A DNA stretch of 64,000 nt, taken from contig NZNW01000142.1 of assembly GCA_002695065.1 (NCBI GenBank), positions 13,938 to 77,937 of the forward strand. Reading direction: 5' to 3'. Of the stretch, positions 26,654 through 34,254 are shown one piece after another. The stretch's first letter is position 1, and each line of letters begins with the position of its first letter. The notes below the pieces were generated by a model. The model was not told the DNA's origin. It worked only from the letters and a program-made list of their open reading frames with translations, and did no database searches. The position numbers and the translations under genes are program-made. Source of the stretch: Salinicola sp. (lineage in GTDB: Bacteria > Pseudomonadota > Gammaproteobacteria > Pseudomonadales > Halomonadaceae).

Positions 26654-27814
26654 CTATTCGTCGTTGGCGGCGCGGGTGGGCAGCAGGATGTCGTTGTCCT
26701 GGCCGAGGCGGGGCGGTGGTGAGGCGACGCGGGGCGCCTCGCCGTCGAAACGGTAACCGCCGCTGACCACTTCCAGCGGCCGGCCGATCGTGTCGTTGCC
26801 GAACCGCTCGATCAGCCCGCGATCGCGAACCTGTGGGTGCGCCAAGGCTTCGGCGACGCTGTAGACGGGACCGGCGGGTACGCCGGCCTCGACCAGCCGC
26901 GGCCACCAGTACTCGGTCGTTTCCCGTTTCAGCGCCGCCTCGATGCAGTCGCTCAACGCCTGACGGTTCTCCAGGCGCGCCTGGCGCTGGGCGAAGCGGG
27001 CGTCGGTGAGCCATTCCGGGCGTTCGAGCAGGTGGCAGATCGCCTCGAACTGCTCCTGCTTGTTGGCGGCGATGTTGATCAAGCCATCGGCGGTGGCGAA
27101 GGTGCCCGAGGGGCTGGCGGTGACGTTGTCGTTGCCCATGGGCTGGGGCGGCTTGTCGGCGACCAGCAGGTTGGAGACCGCCCAACCCATGGTGGCCAGC
27201 ACCGATTCGAGCATCGAGATGTCGACGAAGTGCGCCTTGCGCGGGCGCTCGGCCAGGGCGGCATTGATCGCCATCGCCGCGGTCAGGCCGCCGACGGTGT
27301 CGGCCAGCGGATAGCCGACCCGGTAGGGCGCGTTCTCGGGCGCGCCGGTGATGCTCATCACTCCTGCCATGCCCTGGATGATCTGGTCGTAGGCCGGGTA
27401 GTTGGCCAAGGGGCCGTCTTGCCCGAAGCCGGAAATCGCGCAGTAGACCAGCTCGGGGTTGGCCTCGCGCAGTGTCTCGAACCCGAGCCCCAGACGGCGC
27501 ATGACGCCGGGACGAAAGTTCTCCACCACCACGTCGGCCGTCGCCACCAGTTCGAGGAAGGTTTCACGATCGGCCGGTCTCTTGAGATCGAGCGTCACCG
27601 AGCGCTTGCCGGCGTTCTGGGCGAGGAACGAGACCCCCATCAGCTCCTGATTGAGCGTGGGGTCGGCACCCAGTTGACGAGCCAGGTCACCGCCCTGGGG
27701 CCGCTCGACCTTGATCACCTCGGCGCCGAGATGGGCCAACTGATGACAGCAGAACGGCCCGGCCAGCACGTTGGTCAGATCGAGTACCCGGTAACCGGTC
27801 AATGGCGATGACAT
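26654..27814 (-). CDS. CaiB/BaiF family (class III) CoA transferase
   Basis: 386 aa. Of two adjacent ATGs the second is chosen because AGGAGG sits 5 nt from it. The N-terminal GYRVLDLTNVLAGPFCCHQLAHLGAEVIKVERP pattern and later YDQIIQGMAGVM are diagnostic. It should move CoA between carboxylic acids via an aspartyl-CoA thioester. It lies directly upstream of the lyase-like gene and divergent from the IclR regulator. A TGTCGCAACA palindrome in its promoter recurs before the tctC-type gene. The natural acid is unknown. Confidence 0.92.
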   Translation of the reverse strand: MSSPLTGYRVLDLTNVLAGPFCCHQLAHLGAEVIKVERPQGGDLARQLGADPTLNQELMGVSFLAQNAGKRSVTLDLKRPADRETFLELVATADVVVENFRPGVMRRLGLGFETLREANPELVYCAISGFGQDGPLANYPAYDQIIQGMAGVMSITGAPENAPYRVGYPLADTVGGLTAAMAINAALAERPRKAHFVDISMLESVLATMGWAVSNLLVADKPPQPMGNDNVTASPSGTFATADGLINIAANKQEQFEAICHLLERPEWLTDARFAQRQARLENRQALSDCIEAALKRETTEYWWPRLVEAGVPAGPVYSVAEALAHPQVRDRGLIERFGNDTIGRPLEVVSGGYRFDGEAPRVASPPPRLGQDNDILLPTRAANDE

Positions 27815-27886
27815 CATTCCTCCTGGTGAAACGGTTTCTTTCAGAGAGAATATGATTCGCTCGGATGAGTTGCAATACCGTTTTGT

Positions 27887-27898
27887 CTGTCGCAACAT
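27887..27898. promoter_or_regulatory. Candidate IclR-family operator (copy 1)
   Basis: CTGTCGCAACAT, a near-palindrome TGTYGCRACA, lies between the CaiB and IclR genes. Its exact reverse complement is found upstream of the TctC-type gene at 29783-29794. Confidence 0.55.
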
Positions 27899-27914
27899 CC
27901 GCCATTAGTCCAAG

Positions 27915-28000
27915 TCCCGGTGACCTGATAGCAAGTCCCGATCAACTGATGCCCGATTCACTGATAGTCCGATTAACTGATAGCTCGATTAACTGATAGA
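27915..28000. repeat. Short imperfect tandem repeats upstream of the iclR-type gene
   Basis: Five imperfect units around CCGATTAACTGATAG, period about 15-21 bp, end right at the AGGAG ribosome site of the IclR gene. The last two units are almost identical. Confidence 0.75.
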
Positions 28001-28012
28001 TAGGAGCGTCCC

Positions 28013-28678
28013 ATGGCCCAGAGACGTGTCGAGGCCGTCGAACGAGCGCTGACGCTGCTCGAGGCCTTCTCCCAGGAGCGGCGAGAGTTCTCTCTGACCG
28101 AACTCGCCAATGCCTCGGGGTTCTACAAGAGCACCATCCTGCGGCTGATGGCCTCGTTGGAGCACTTCGGCTATGTCACCCGCGACGAACGCGGCATCTA
28201 CCGAGTCGGCCCGGCGGTCTCGCGGCTGGCCCCGCTGGCGGGCGACGGGCCGCAGCTCGAGAATCTGGTACGGCCGATACTCGAGTCGCTGCGGGATGCC
28301 AGCGAGGAGACCGCTTCCTTCTATGTCCGCGACGGCGACCACCGGATCTGCCGGCTGCGCGAGAATGGCCGACTGGAGGTCAGGCACCATCTGGAGGAGG
28401 GCGTGAGGCTGCCACTGGGACGCGGTGCCGCCGGGCGGGTGCTCAATTACGAAATCCCTCGCGGCCAGGTTGCCGTATCCAGCGGAGAGCGCCAGGCCGG
28501 GCTGTCGGCGGCGGCGATCGGTATCTACAACGGCGAGGGTGAGCTGATGGGGGCGCTGGCGCTATCGGGTCCCAGCGAGCGCTTCAACCTGGCGGCCAAG
28601 GATCGCCATATACCCTTGCTGGCCCAGTATGCGCCGCGTCTCGAACGCCAGTGGCCGCGGGCGTTGCGCGCTTCCTGA
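28013..28678 (+). CDS. IclR-family transcriptional regulator
   Basis: 221 aa with AGGAG 6 nt before the ATG. The winged HTH (ALTLLEAFSQERREFSLTELANASGFYKSTILRLMASLE) and the IclR effector domain (LPLGRGAAGRVL) are clear. It is slightly short for the family (usually 240-270). It is divergent from the CaiB/lyase pair and convergent with the TctC-type gene, and probably controls both through the TGTYGCRACA sites. The ligand is probably the imported acid or its CoA ester (inference). Confidence 0.93.
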   Translation: MAQRRVEAVERALTLLEAFSQERREFSLTELANASGFYKSTILRLMASLEHFGYVTRDERGIYRVGPAVSRLAPLAGDGPQLENLVRPILESLRDASEETASFYVRDGDHRICRLRENGRLEVRHHLEEGVRLPLGRGAAGRVLNYEIPRGQVAVSSGERQAGLSAAAIGIYNGEGELMGALALSGPSERFNLAAKDRHIPLLAQYAPRLERQWPRALRAS

Positions 28679-28689
28679 CGCTGCCGATG

Positions 28690-28719
28690 TCGTCGGCGCC
28701 GCAAGCCCGGCACCGACGA
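28690..28719. terminator. Hairpin between convergent iclR-type and tctC-type genes
   Basis: TCGTCGGCGCC pairs with GGCACCGACGA (one G-T pair) around an 8-nt loop. It lies 12 bp after the iclR stop. No strong U-run. Confidence 0.5.
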
Positions 28720-28763
28720 CCAGGGGGTGAGGTGACAAGCCCCACCCTAGCGGGGAGCCGGCC

Positions 28764-29753
28764 TTACTGGATCAGGCCGACTTCCTTGGAGATCTCCTCG
28801 ATATCGGCGATCTGCTGATGCACGTACGCCTTGAAGGCCTCGCCGCTGCGGTCGAAGGGAATCAAGCCGTTCTTGCTCATGACCTCCTTCCACTCCGGGC
28901 TCTCGTAGACCTTGTGCAGCGTCTCCTCCCACCAGGCCACGTCCTCGTCGGAGAGCTTCGGTGGCAGGTAGAAGCCGCGCCAGTTGATCCCTTCGACATC
29001 CACGCCCTGCTCCTTGGCGGTGGGGAATTCACTCAGCGCGCCGGGCAGGCGACCGTCGGCGAGCACGGCGAGCACCCGAAGGTCGCCGGATTCGACGAAG
29101 CCCAGGGTCTCAGAGGCGTCTCCGGAGAAGGCGTCGATATGGCCGCCGACGACCTGGGTCATCGCCTCGCCGCCACCGTCGAAGGGCAGATACTTGATCT
29201 TGTTCAGCGGCTCGATGCCATCGGCGCGGGCCATCATCAGGACCTTGAGGTGATCCCAACCGCCGCTGGCGCTGCCGCCGGCAAAACTGACGCTGGAGGG
29301 CTTCTCCTCCATCGCATCCAGCAGCGACTCGAGGTCCTGGTAAGGCGAGTCCTTGCTCACGGCGATCACGCCATAGTCCGCGCCGACGGTGCCGGCCCAG
29401 TTGACCATGTCGGCGTTCAGGCCGGGGAACTGATGCTGGGCCAGACGGGTGGTGGTCGATGTCGAAGCCGAGACGATGACGTCGTTCTGTCCGGCCCGTT
29501 TCGTGACCACGTGTGAAAACGCGACACCACCGCTGGCGCCCGGCATGTTGGTGGTCTGGACGCTGCCGTCGATGGCGCCGGTCTCGCTCAGAACCTGGCC
29601 CACGCTGCGGCAGGTGAAGTCCCAGCCGCCGCCGGGGTTGGCAGGGGCGATGCAGTCGATCTTACCGCTCGGGCCGACCGCCTGCGCCAGCATCGGCAGC
29701 GTCGCCAGCGAGAGTGCGAGGCACAGCGCGGAAGGCTTCAAGGACAAATTCAT
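28764..29753 (-). CDS. TctC/Bug-family tripartite tricarboxylate transporter substrate-binding protein
   Basis: 329 aa with a signal peptide (cleavage near MLAQA). IDCIAPANPGGGWDFTCRSVGQ is the family's N-terminal ligand-grip motif; GGSASGGWDHL and LPFDGGGEAMTQVVGGHIDA are the other loops. GGAGA precedes the ATG. It acts in the periplasm and delivers a carboxylate to a TctAB membrane pair. No tctA or tctB is in the window. The IclR-type motif in its promoter links it to the CoA transferase/lyase genes. Confidence 0.94.
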   Translation of the reverse strand: MNLSLKPSALCLALSLATLPMLAQAVGPSGKIDCIAPANPGGGWDFTCRSVGQVLSETGAIDGSVQTTNMPGASGGVAFSHVVTKRAGQNDVIVSASTSTTTRLAQHQFPGLNADMVNWAGTVGADYGVIAVSKDSPYQDLESLLDAMEEKPSSVSFAGGSASGGWDHLKVLMMARADGIEPLNKIKYLPFDGGGEAMTQVVGGHIDAFSGDASETLGFVESGDLRVLAVLADGRLPGALSEFPTAKEQGVDVEGINWRGFYLPPKLSDEDVAWWEETLHKVYESPEWKEVMSKNGLIPFDRSGEAFKAYVHQQIADIEEISKEVGLIQ

Positions 29754-30104
29754 GGCGTCTCCGTTATTCTCTTTTGTAGAACATGTTGCGACAGTAGAAA
29801 TTAGGGGCGCCGGGATGCCGGGTCAATCTCGGGACTGCGAATTGCGACTAAAGAATGTCGTCAGAAGCTATGTGATTCTGTCTGTCAGAACAAAAGGGGT
29901 CGGGAAGCCTGCTTGACCGCCCCCGGTCACGCAGCCGGGCGTTTCCCGGCGATGGCCGCCATGCGGCTTTTGAACCCCGGCCGGTTTTATCCACACGGAG
30001 GAAGCGTCAAACTGTCCGGGTGCGCCGGCCCGTTGCGGGCCGGCACAGGTCCGGCGGTTGCGACCGGATGCTGAGTCACCTTTCTTCTGGCTGGACGACC
30101 CTTT
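29754..30104. other. Intergenic region between tctC-type gene and rluF
   Basis: 351 bp without a gene. It holds the candidate IclR operator (29783-29794), a stem-loop at 29909-29934 (CTGC-GACCG / CGGTC-GCAG) and a GC-rich hairpin at 30024-30044 (GCCGGCCC / GGGCCGGC) in the likely rluF leader. Nothing else is recognised. Confidence 0.6.
29783..29794. promoter_or_regulatory. Candidate IclR-family operator (copy 2)
   Basis: ATGTTGCGACAG, the exact reverse complement of the motif at 27887-27898, lies 30 bp upstream of the tctC-type start codon. Confidence 0.55.
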
Positions 30105-31193
30105 ATGGCGTTACGACAATCGACCCGTATCAACAAGTACATCAGCGAGAGCGGGATGTGCTCCCGTCGTGAAGCCGATCGCTTCGTGGAGCAGGGCAAC
30201 GTGTGGATCAACGGCCGCCGTGCCACCACCGGCGACCAGGTGGTCGCCGGCGATCGGGTCAAGGTCAACGGCCAGGAGATCGAGCCCCGGGAAGCGGAGG
30301 ATCTGGTCCTGATCGCGCTCAACAAGCCGGTGGGTATCGTCAGCACCACCGAGTCGGGGGAGAAGGACAACATCGTCGAGTTCGTCAAGCACGGGGCGCG
30401 GATCTTTCCCATCGGCCGGCTCGACAAGGATTCCCAGGGGCTGATCTTCCTGACCAACGACGGCGACCTGGTCAACAAGATCCTGCGTGCCAACAACCAC
30501 CACGAGAAAGCGTATCGGGTGACGGTCGACAAGCCGGTCACCGACGAATTCGTCGAGGGCATGCAGCGTGGCGTGCCGATCCTCGGCCAGGTGACGAAGC
30601 GCTGCCAGGTGCGCAGGGAGTCGACGTTCGTCTTCACCATCACGCTGGTGCAGGGGCTCAACCGCCAGATACGCCGCATGTGCGAGTATTTCGGCTACGA
30701 AGTCACTCAGCTGATCCGCACGCGCATCATGAACGTCTCGCTCAAGGGGCTGGCGCTGGGTGACTGGCGGGACCTGACTCCGAGAGAGATCGATACCATC
30801 ATCGCGCTGACGGAAAACTCCGACGCCGCTCCGGAGAAGAGTGGCCGCGCCAAGCCCAACTCCGGCTCTCGCTCGGGAAAGGCTAGGCAGCCGACCTCCA
30901 AGGGAGGCAGGGCATCGGCAGGGCCCGGGGCGAAGGCCGGTGTCAAGGCGGGCGGCAGAGCCGCTGCCACCAAAGCCGCTGCCACCAAGGCCCACCCCAA
31001 GGGTAAAAAAGCCGCGAGCGGCAAAGCGTCGCCCGGTGGCAAGAGTCACGCGGCAGGTAAGTCACACCCCAGCGCCAAAGCGGGAAAGCCCGGCGCCAGG
31101 GGCAAGGCTGGCGCCAAGCCCGGCGACAGGAAGCGTTCAGGCAAGGCCGGCCCCGGCAGTCGTGCCAGGGGCGCGTCCTCCAAGAAGCGCTGA
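30105..31193 (+). CDS. rluF: 23S rRNA pseudouridine(2604) synthase RluF with long basic C-terminal tail
   Basis: 362 aa. An S4 RNA-binding domain (residues ~8-60, [18 protein letters not shown]) is followed by the RsuA/RluF-type catalytic domain with Asp107 in [24 protein letters not shown] is the RluF-type C-terminal block. The enzyme isomerises U2604 of 23S rRNA. E. coli RluF has 290 residues; here about 120 residues from ~240 on form a Lys/Ala/Gly/Ser-rich histone-H1-like tail. The ribosome-binding site is weak. Confidence 0.92.
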   Translation: MALRQSTRINKYISESGMCSRREADRFVEQGNVWINGRRATTGDQVVAGDRVKVNGQEIEPREAEDLVLIALNKPVGIVSTTESGEKDNIVEFVKHGARIFPIGRLDKDSQGLIFLTNDGDLVNKILRANNHHEKAYRVTVDKPVTDEFVEGMQRGVPILGQVTKRCQVRRESTFVFTITLVQGLNRQIRRMCEYFGYEVTQLIRTRIMNVSLKGLALGDWRDLTPREIDTIIALTENSDAAPEKSGRAKPNSGSRSGKARQPTSKGGRASAGPGAKAGVKAGGRAAATKAAATKAHPKGKKAASGKASPGGKSHAAGKSHPSAKAGKPGARGKAGAKPGDRKRSGKAGPGSRARGASSKKR

Positions 31194-31212
31194 CAAAGCG
31201 TCGGCGACGGCT

Positions 31213-31614
31213 TCAGCCGATAGCCTTGACGCCGGCTTTCGCGACCTGCACGTCCTGCTCCGGCTTGACCCCGGAAACGCCGACGCTGCCGATCACCTGG
31301 CCGTCGTGAATGACCGGCACGCCGCCCGAGAGCAGCGCGGTCATCGGTGCCGTCACGAAGGCGGTGCGGCCGTTGTTGATCATCTCCTCGAAGACCTGGG
31401 TCTCCTTGCGGCCGATCGCCGCGTTGCGCGCCTTTTCGGTGGCGACGCCGGCGCTGAAGGGGGCGGCACCGTTCATCCGGCGCAGGCCCAGCAGATGGCC
31501 GCCATCGTCGGCGACGGCGATGGTGACTGCCCAGCCCTGGGCTTCGGCTTCGGTCTGGGCGGCATCGAGGATGGCATTGACATCGTTGAGTTCGAGTGCG
31601 GCTTTGGTCTGCAT
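31213..31614 (-). CDS. glcG: GlcG/HbpS-type heme-binding-fold protein
   Basis: 133 aa of the DUF336 family: LDAAQTEAEAQGWAVTIAVADDGG, then FSAGVATEKARNAA and GGVPVIHDGQVIGSVGVSG. It is the usual companion of glycolate oxidase subunits and named GlcG in the E. coli glc operon, though its function is not settled. A 147-bp gap with a terminator-like hairpin separates it from glcF, so it may be transcribed partly on its own. GGAG lies 9 nt before the ATG. Confidence 0.88.
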   Translation of the reverse strand: MQTKAALELNDVNAILDAAQTEAEAQGWAVTIAVADDGGHLLGLRRMNGAAPFSAGVATEKARNAAIGRKETQVFEEMINNGRTAFVTAPMTALLSGGVPVIHDGQVIGSVGVSGVKPEQDVQVAKAGVKAIG

Positions 31615-31665
31615 GGTGGGGACTCCAGTTCCATGGTCAGGGCAGCGTCGAGCTACGAGCTACGA

Positions 31666-31709
31666 GAAAAAGCGAAAAGCCAACTCGCCGGGTGCCGCAG
31701 CGAGCTGGC
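31666..31709 (-). terminator. Rho-independent-type terminator between glcF and glcG
   Basis: On the - strand GCCAGCTCGC pairs with GCGAGTTGGC around an 11-nt loop and is followed by a T-rich run (TTTTCGCTTTTT). It is the best intrinsic terminator near the glc genes and would cut glcG off from most glcDEF transcripts. Confidence 0.65.
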
Positions 31710-31760
31710 CTTGCGCGGTCATGAGTGAGTCGCCGGCGTCGGACGCCGAGAGCGTTGGTT

Positions 31761-33038
31761 CTACGCCATGAGCGCTTCGTCGACGACTTCGATCCAATGC
31801 TTTACCGGGGTTCGTCCGGCGCCGTTGAGATGGCTCTGGCAGCCGATATTGGCGGTGACGATGGTATCCGGCGACTGGGCCTCCAGGGCGTCCATCTTGT
31901 TGTCGCGCAACTGCCGGGCCAGCGTCGGCTGGGTGATCGAATAGGTGCCGGCGGAGCCGCAGCAGAGGTGCGAGTCCCGCACCGGTGCGAGACCGAATCC
32001 CAGCCGCGCGAGCACGCCTTCGACGGCACCCCCCAGCTTCTGGGCATGCTGCAGCGTGCACGGGCAGTGGAACGCCAGCCGCGCGGACGAGTCACTCGTG
32101 CCCAACGCCTCCAGATCCTCCTCCCGCAAGATCTCGACCAGATCCTTGGCCAGCTCGCTGATCCGTCTGGCCTTGGCGGCGTATTCGGGATCGTCGGCCA
32201 GCATCTCGCCGTACTCCTTGACGAAGGCGCCGCAGCCGCTGGCGGTCTGGATGATCGCCTCCACTCCGGCCTGCGCGGAGGAACTCTCGCCACGTTGCTC
32301 GATCAGCGGCCACCAGGCATCGATATTGGCGCGCATGCGCTGGCGTCCGGCGGCCTGGGCATTGAGATGGAAGTCGATGGCGCCGCAGCAGCCCGCTTCC
32401 GGGGCGGCACTCACCCCGATGCCGAGACGATCGAGCACTCGTGCCGTGGCGTCGTTGGTATTGGGCGCCAGGCCGGGTTGAACGCAGCCTTCCAGGATCA
32501 GCATCTGGCGGGCGTGTCGGGTCGGGTCGGGGCGCGCCTGACGCCCGCGCGAACCCGGCCGCTGGCGCGGGGGGATCTTGTCGCGCAGATCGTGAGGCGC
32601 CAGCGGGCGGAACGTCTGCCCCAGGGCGAGCAGCGCCTGGAACCGCTTGGGCTCGACCAGCGCGGTGCGCAGTCCCAGTCGCAGGGCGCGCTCGCCGGGC
32701 CGGCGGCCGACCCGACGGTCGACTTCGGCACGCCCGATATCCAGCAGCTTGTGATACTCGACGCCGGAGGGGCAGGTGGTCTCGCAGCTGCGGCAGCTCA
32801 GGCAGCGGTCCAGGTGCAACTGCGTCTCCTGGGTGACCTGTTCATCGCCGTCGTCGCTCTCCAGCAGCTCCTTGATCAGATAGATGCGCCCGCGCGGGCC
32901 GTCGCGCTCGTCGCCCAGCAACTGGTAGGTCGGGCAGGTGGCATTGCAGAAGCCGCAGTGCACGCAGGTGCGCAGGATGCGATCGGCCTCGTGGATGTGG
33001 GGCTTGGCACGGGCGGCCTCGGAAAAATGGGTCTGCAT
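31761..33038 (-). CDS. glcF: Glycolate oxidase iron-sulfur subunit
   Basis: 425 aa. Two ferredoxin-type 4Fe-4S motifs lie near the N-terminus (CVHCGFCNATCP and CLSCRSCETTCP). Later Cys-rich CCG domains (PEAGCCGAIDF, DSHLCCGSAGTY) are as in GlpC/GlcF. It takes electrons from GlcD/GlcE and passes them to the respiratory chain at the inner membrane. The ribosome-binding GAGGAG lies about 12 nt from the ATG. It follows glcE by 15 bp. Confidence 0.95.
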   Translation of the reverse strand: MQTHFSEAARAKPHIHEADRILRTCVHCGFCNATCPTYQLLGDERDGPRGRIYLIKELLESDDGDEQVTQETQLHLDRCLSCRSCETTCPSGVEYHKLLDIGRAEVDRRVGRRPGERALRLGLRTALVEPKRFQALLALGQTFRPLAPHDLRDKIPPRQRPGSRGRQARPDPTRHARQMLILEGCVQPGLAPNTNDATARVLDRLGIGVSAAPEAGCCGAIDFHLNAQAAGRQRMRANIDAWWPLIEQRGESSSAQAGVEAIIQTASGCGAFVKEYGEMLADDPEYAAKARRISELAKDLVEILREEDLEALGTSDSSARLAFHCPCTLQHAQKLGGAVEGVLARLGFGLAPVRDSHLCCGSAGTYSITQPTLARQLRDNKMDALEAQSPDTIVTANIGCQSHLNGAGRTPVKHWIEVVDEALMA

Positions 33039-33053
33039 GGGGTAGAGGTCTCC

Positions 33054-34220
33054 TCACCACTCGGCGTAGAGCCGGCCAGGGTTGAAGATCGCCTGCGGAT
33101 CGAGCCGTTGCTTGAGCTGGCGGTGGTACTTGGCCAGCACCGGCGGCAGGGGCGTGAAAGGCGAGTCTCCGTTGGCGCTCGACGTGAAGCGCGTGGCATG
33201 GCCGCCGGCGGCAATGGCGGCCTCGTGAATGTGGGCGTCGGCCCGCGGTTCGTCCTCGAAACCGCGTCCCTCGGAACTTTTCAGCCAGCGCTGGGCTCCG
33301 GCCCAGTCGACCAGCCAGTCACCCTCGAGTGCCGGCGTGCGCGCCAGCGCCGGCAGCGACAAGCGCCACAGGACGTGGGCGTCGTCATCGAAGGCGCCGT
33401 CGAAGAAGGGCAGCTGCAGCTCGCGAAGCTGCGCCCAGAAGCGTGAATCTTCCGGTTCACCGCCAAGGCGTTGGCGCGTGGCCGAGACGGAGCCCTCGCC
33501 GCCTTCGAGACGCAGGTGCAATGCTTCGCCATCGTGGGCGGCGCCGGTAATGGGCATCGGCTCGCGGCCCCAGGCCGTCAAGCGCTCGAATGCTTCGGCC
33601 AGCGGCAGTTCGAGTCGCAGGCAGGCATGCGCGTGGGGAATGGGAAGCACCTTGAACGAGACTTCGGTCAGCACCCCGAGCGTGCCCTGGGCGCCGACCA
33701 TCAGCCGCGAGAGGTCGTAGCCGGCGACGTTCTTCATCACCTCGCCGCCGAAGCGCAACTGCTTGCCGTCGGAAGTGATCACCCTTACACCCAACACGAA
33801 ATCACGTACGGCCCCGACCCAGGGTCGGCGAGGGCCGGAAAGCCCGGCAGCGACCATGCCGCCGACGGTGGCATCTTCGCCGAAGTGCGGCGGCTCGAAG
33901 GCGAGGCGCTGGCCGTTGTCGGCAAGCGCCCGCTCGAGATCCCGCAGCCGCGTACCGGCGCGCACGGTGGCGACCAGCTCCACCGGGTCGTAGTGGACGA
34001 TGCCGTGATGGCCGGTGGTGGAGAGCGCTTGCGCCGTCTCGACCCGACGGCCGTAGAACGCCTTGGTATTGCCGCCGACGATGCGCAGCGTGGCGCGCTC
34101 GGCCTGGGCCCGCGCCACCTGTTCGCACAAGGCTTCGCTATCGTCGCGGCCCGCGAGCGCGTCGGGACCGGACTCGTTCGGCGGCGTGTATTCCGGCCGC
34201 TGATCCTGCAGGTGGGTCAT
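33054..34220 (-). CDS. glcE: Glycolate oxidase FAD-binding subunit
   Basis: 388 aa from MTHLQDQ, preferred because AAGGAG lies 6 nt upstream; an ATG at 34241 is closer to glcD but unsupported. It has the PCMH-type FAD-binding block (LRIVGGNTKAFYG, VATVRAGTRLRDLERAL, GEDATVGGMVAAGLSG). It is shorter than GlcD and lacks its C-terminal oxidase half, as GlcE does. It forms the glycolate/D-lactate dehydrogenase complex with GlcD and GlcF. Confidence 0.94.
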   Translation of the reverse strand: MTHLQDQRPEYTPPNESGPDALAGRDDSEALCEQVARAQAERATLRIVGGNTKAFYGRRVETAQALSTTGHHGIVHYDPVELVATVRAGTRLRDLERALADNGQRLAFEPPHFGEDATVGGMVAAGLSGPRRPWVGAVRDFVLGVRVITSDGKQLRFGGEVMKNVAGYDLSRLMVGAQGTLGVLTEVSFKVLPIPHAHACLRLELPLAEAFERLTAWGREPMPITGAAHDGEALHLRLEGGEGSVSATRQRLGGEPEDSRFWAQLRELQLPFFDGAFDDDAHVLWRLSLPALARTPALEGDWLVDWAGAQRWLKSSEGRGFEDEPRADAHIHEAAIAAGGHATRFTSSANGDSPFTPLPPVLAKYHRQLKQRLDPQAIFNPGRLYAEW

Positions 34221-34254
34221 GGCGATCTCCTTGCGACTCATGCCGCCTCCGATA

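Noticed and set aside
26640..27185. N-terminal extension of the citryl-CoA-lyase-like frame
   Set aside because: Arg/Gly-rich shadow of the CaiB gene; the real start is the ATG at 26639.
31649..31664. AGCTACGAGCTACGAG mini-repeat after glcF
   Set aside because: Two copies of an 8-mer only; too short to interpret apart from the adjacent terminator.
31725..33446. 573-codon open frame opposite glcF and glcE
   Set aside because: Shadow frame; the - strand carries intact Fe-S and FAD motifs.
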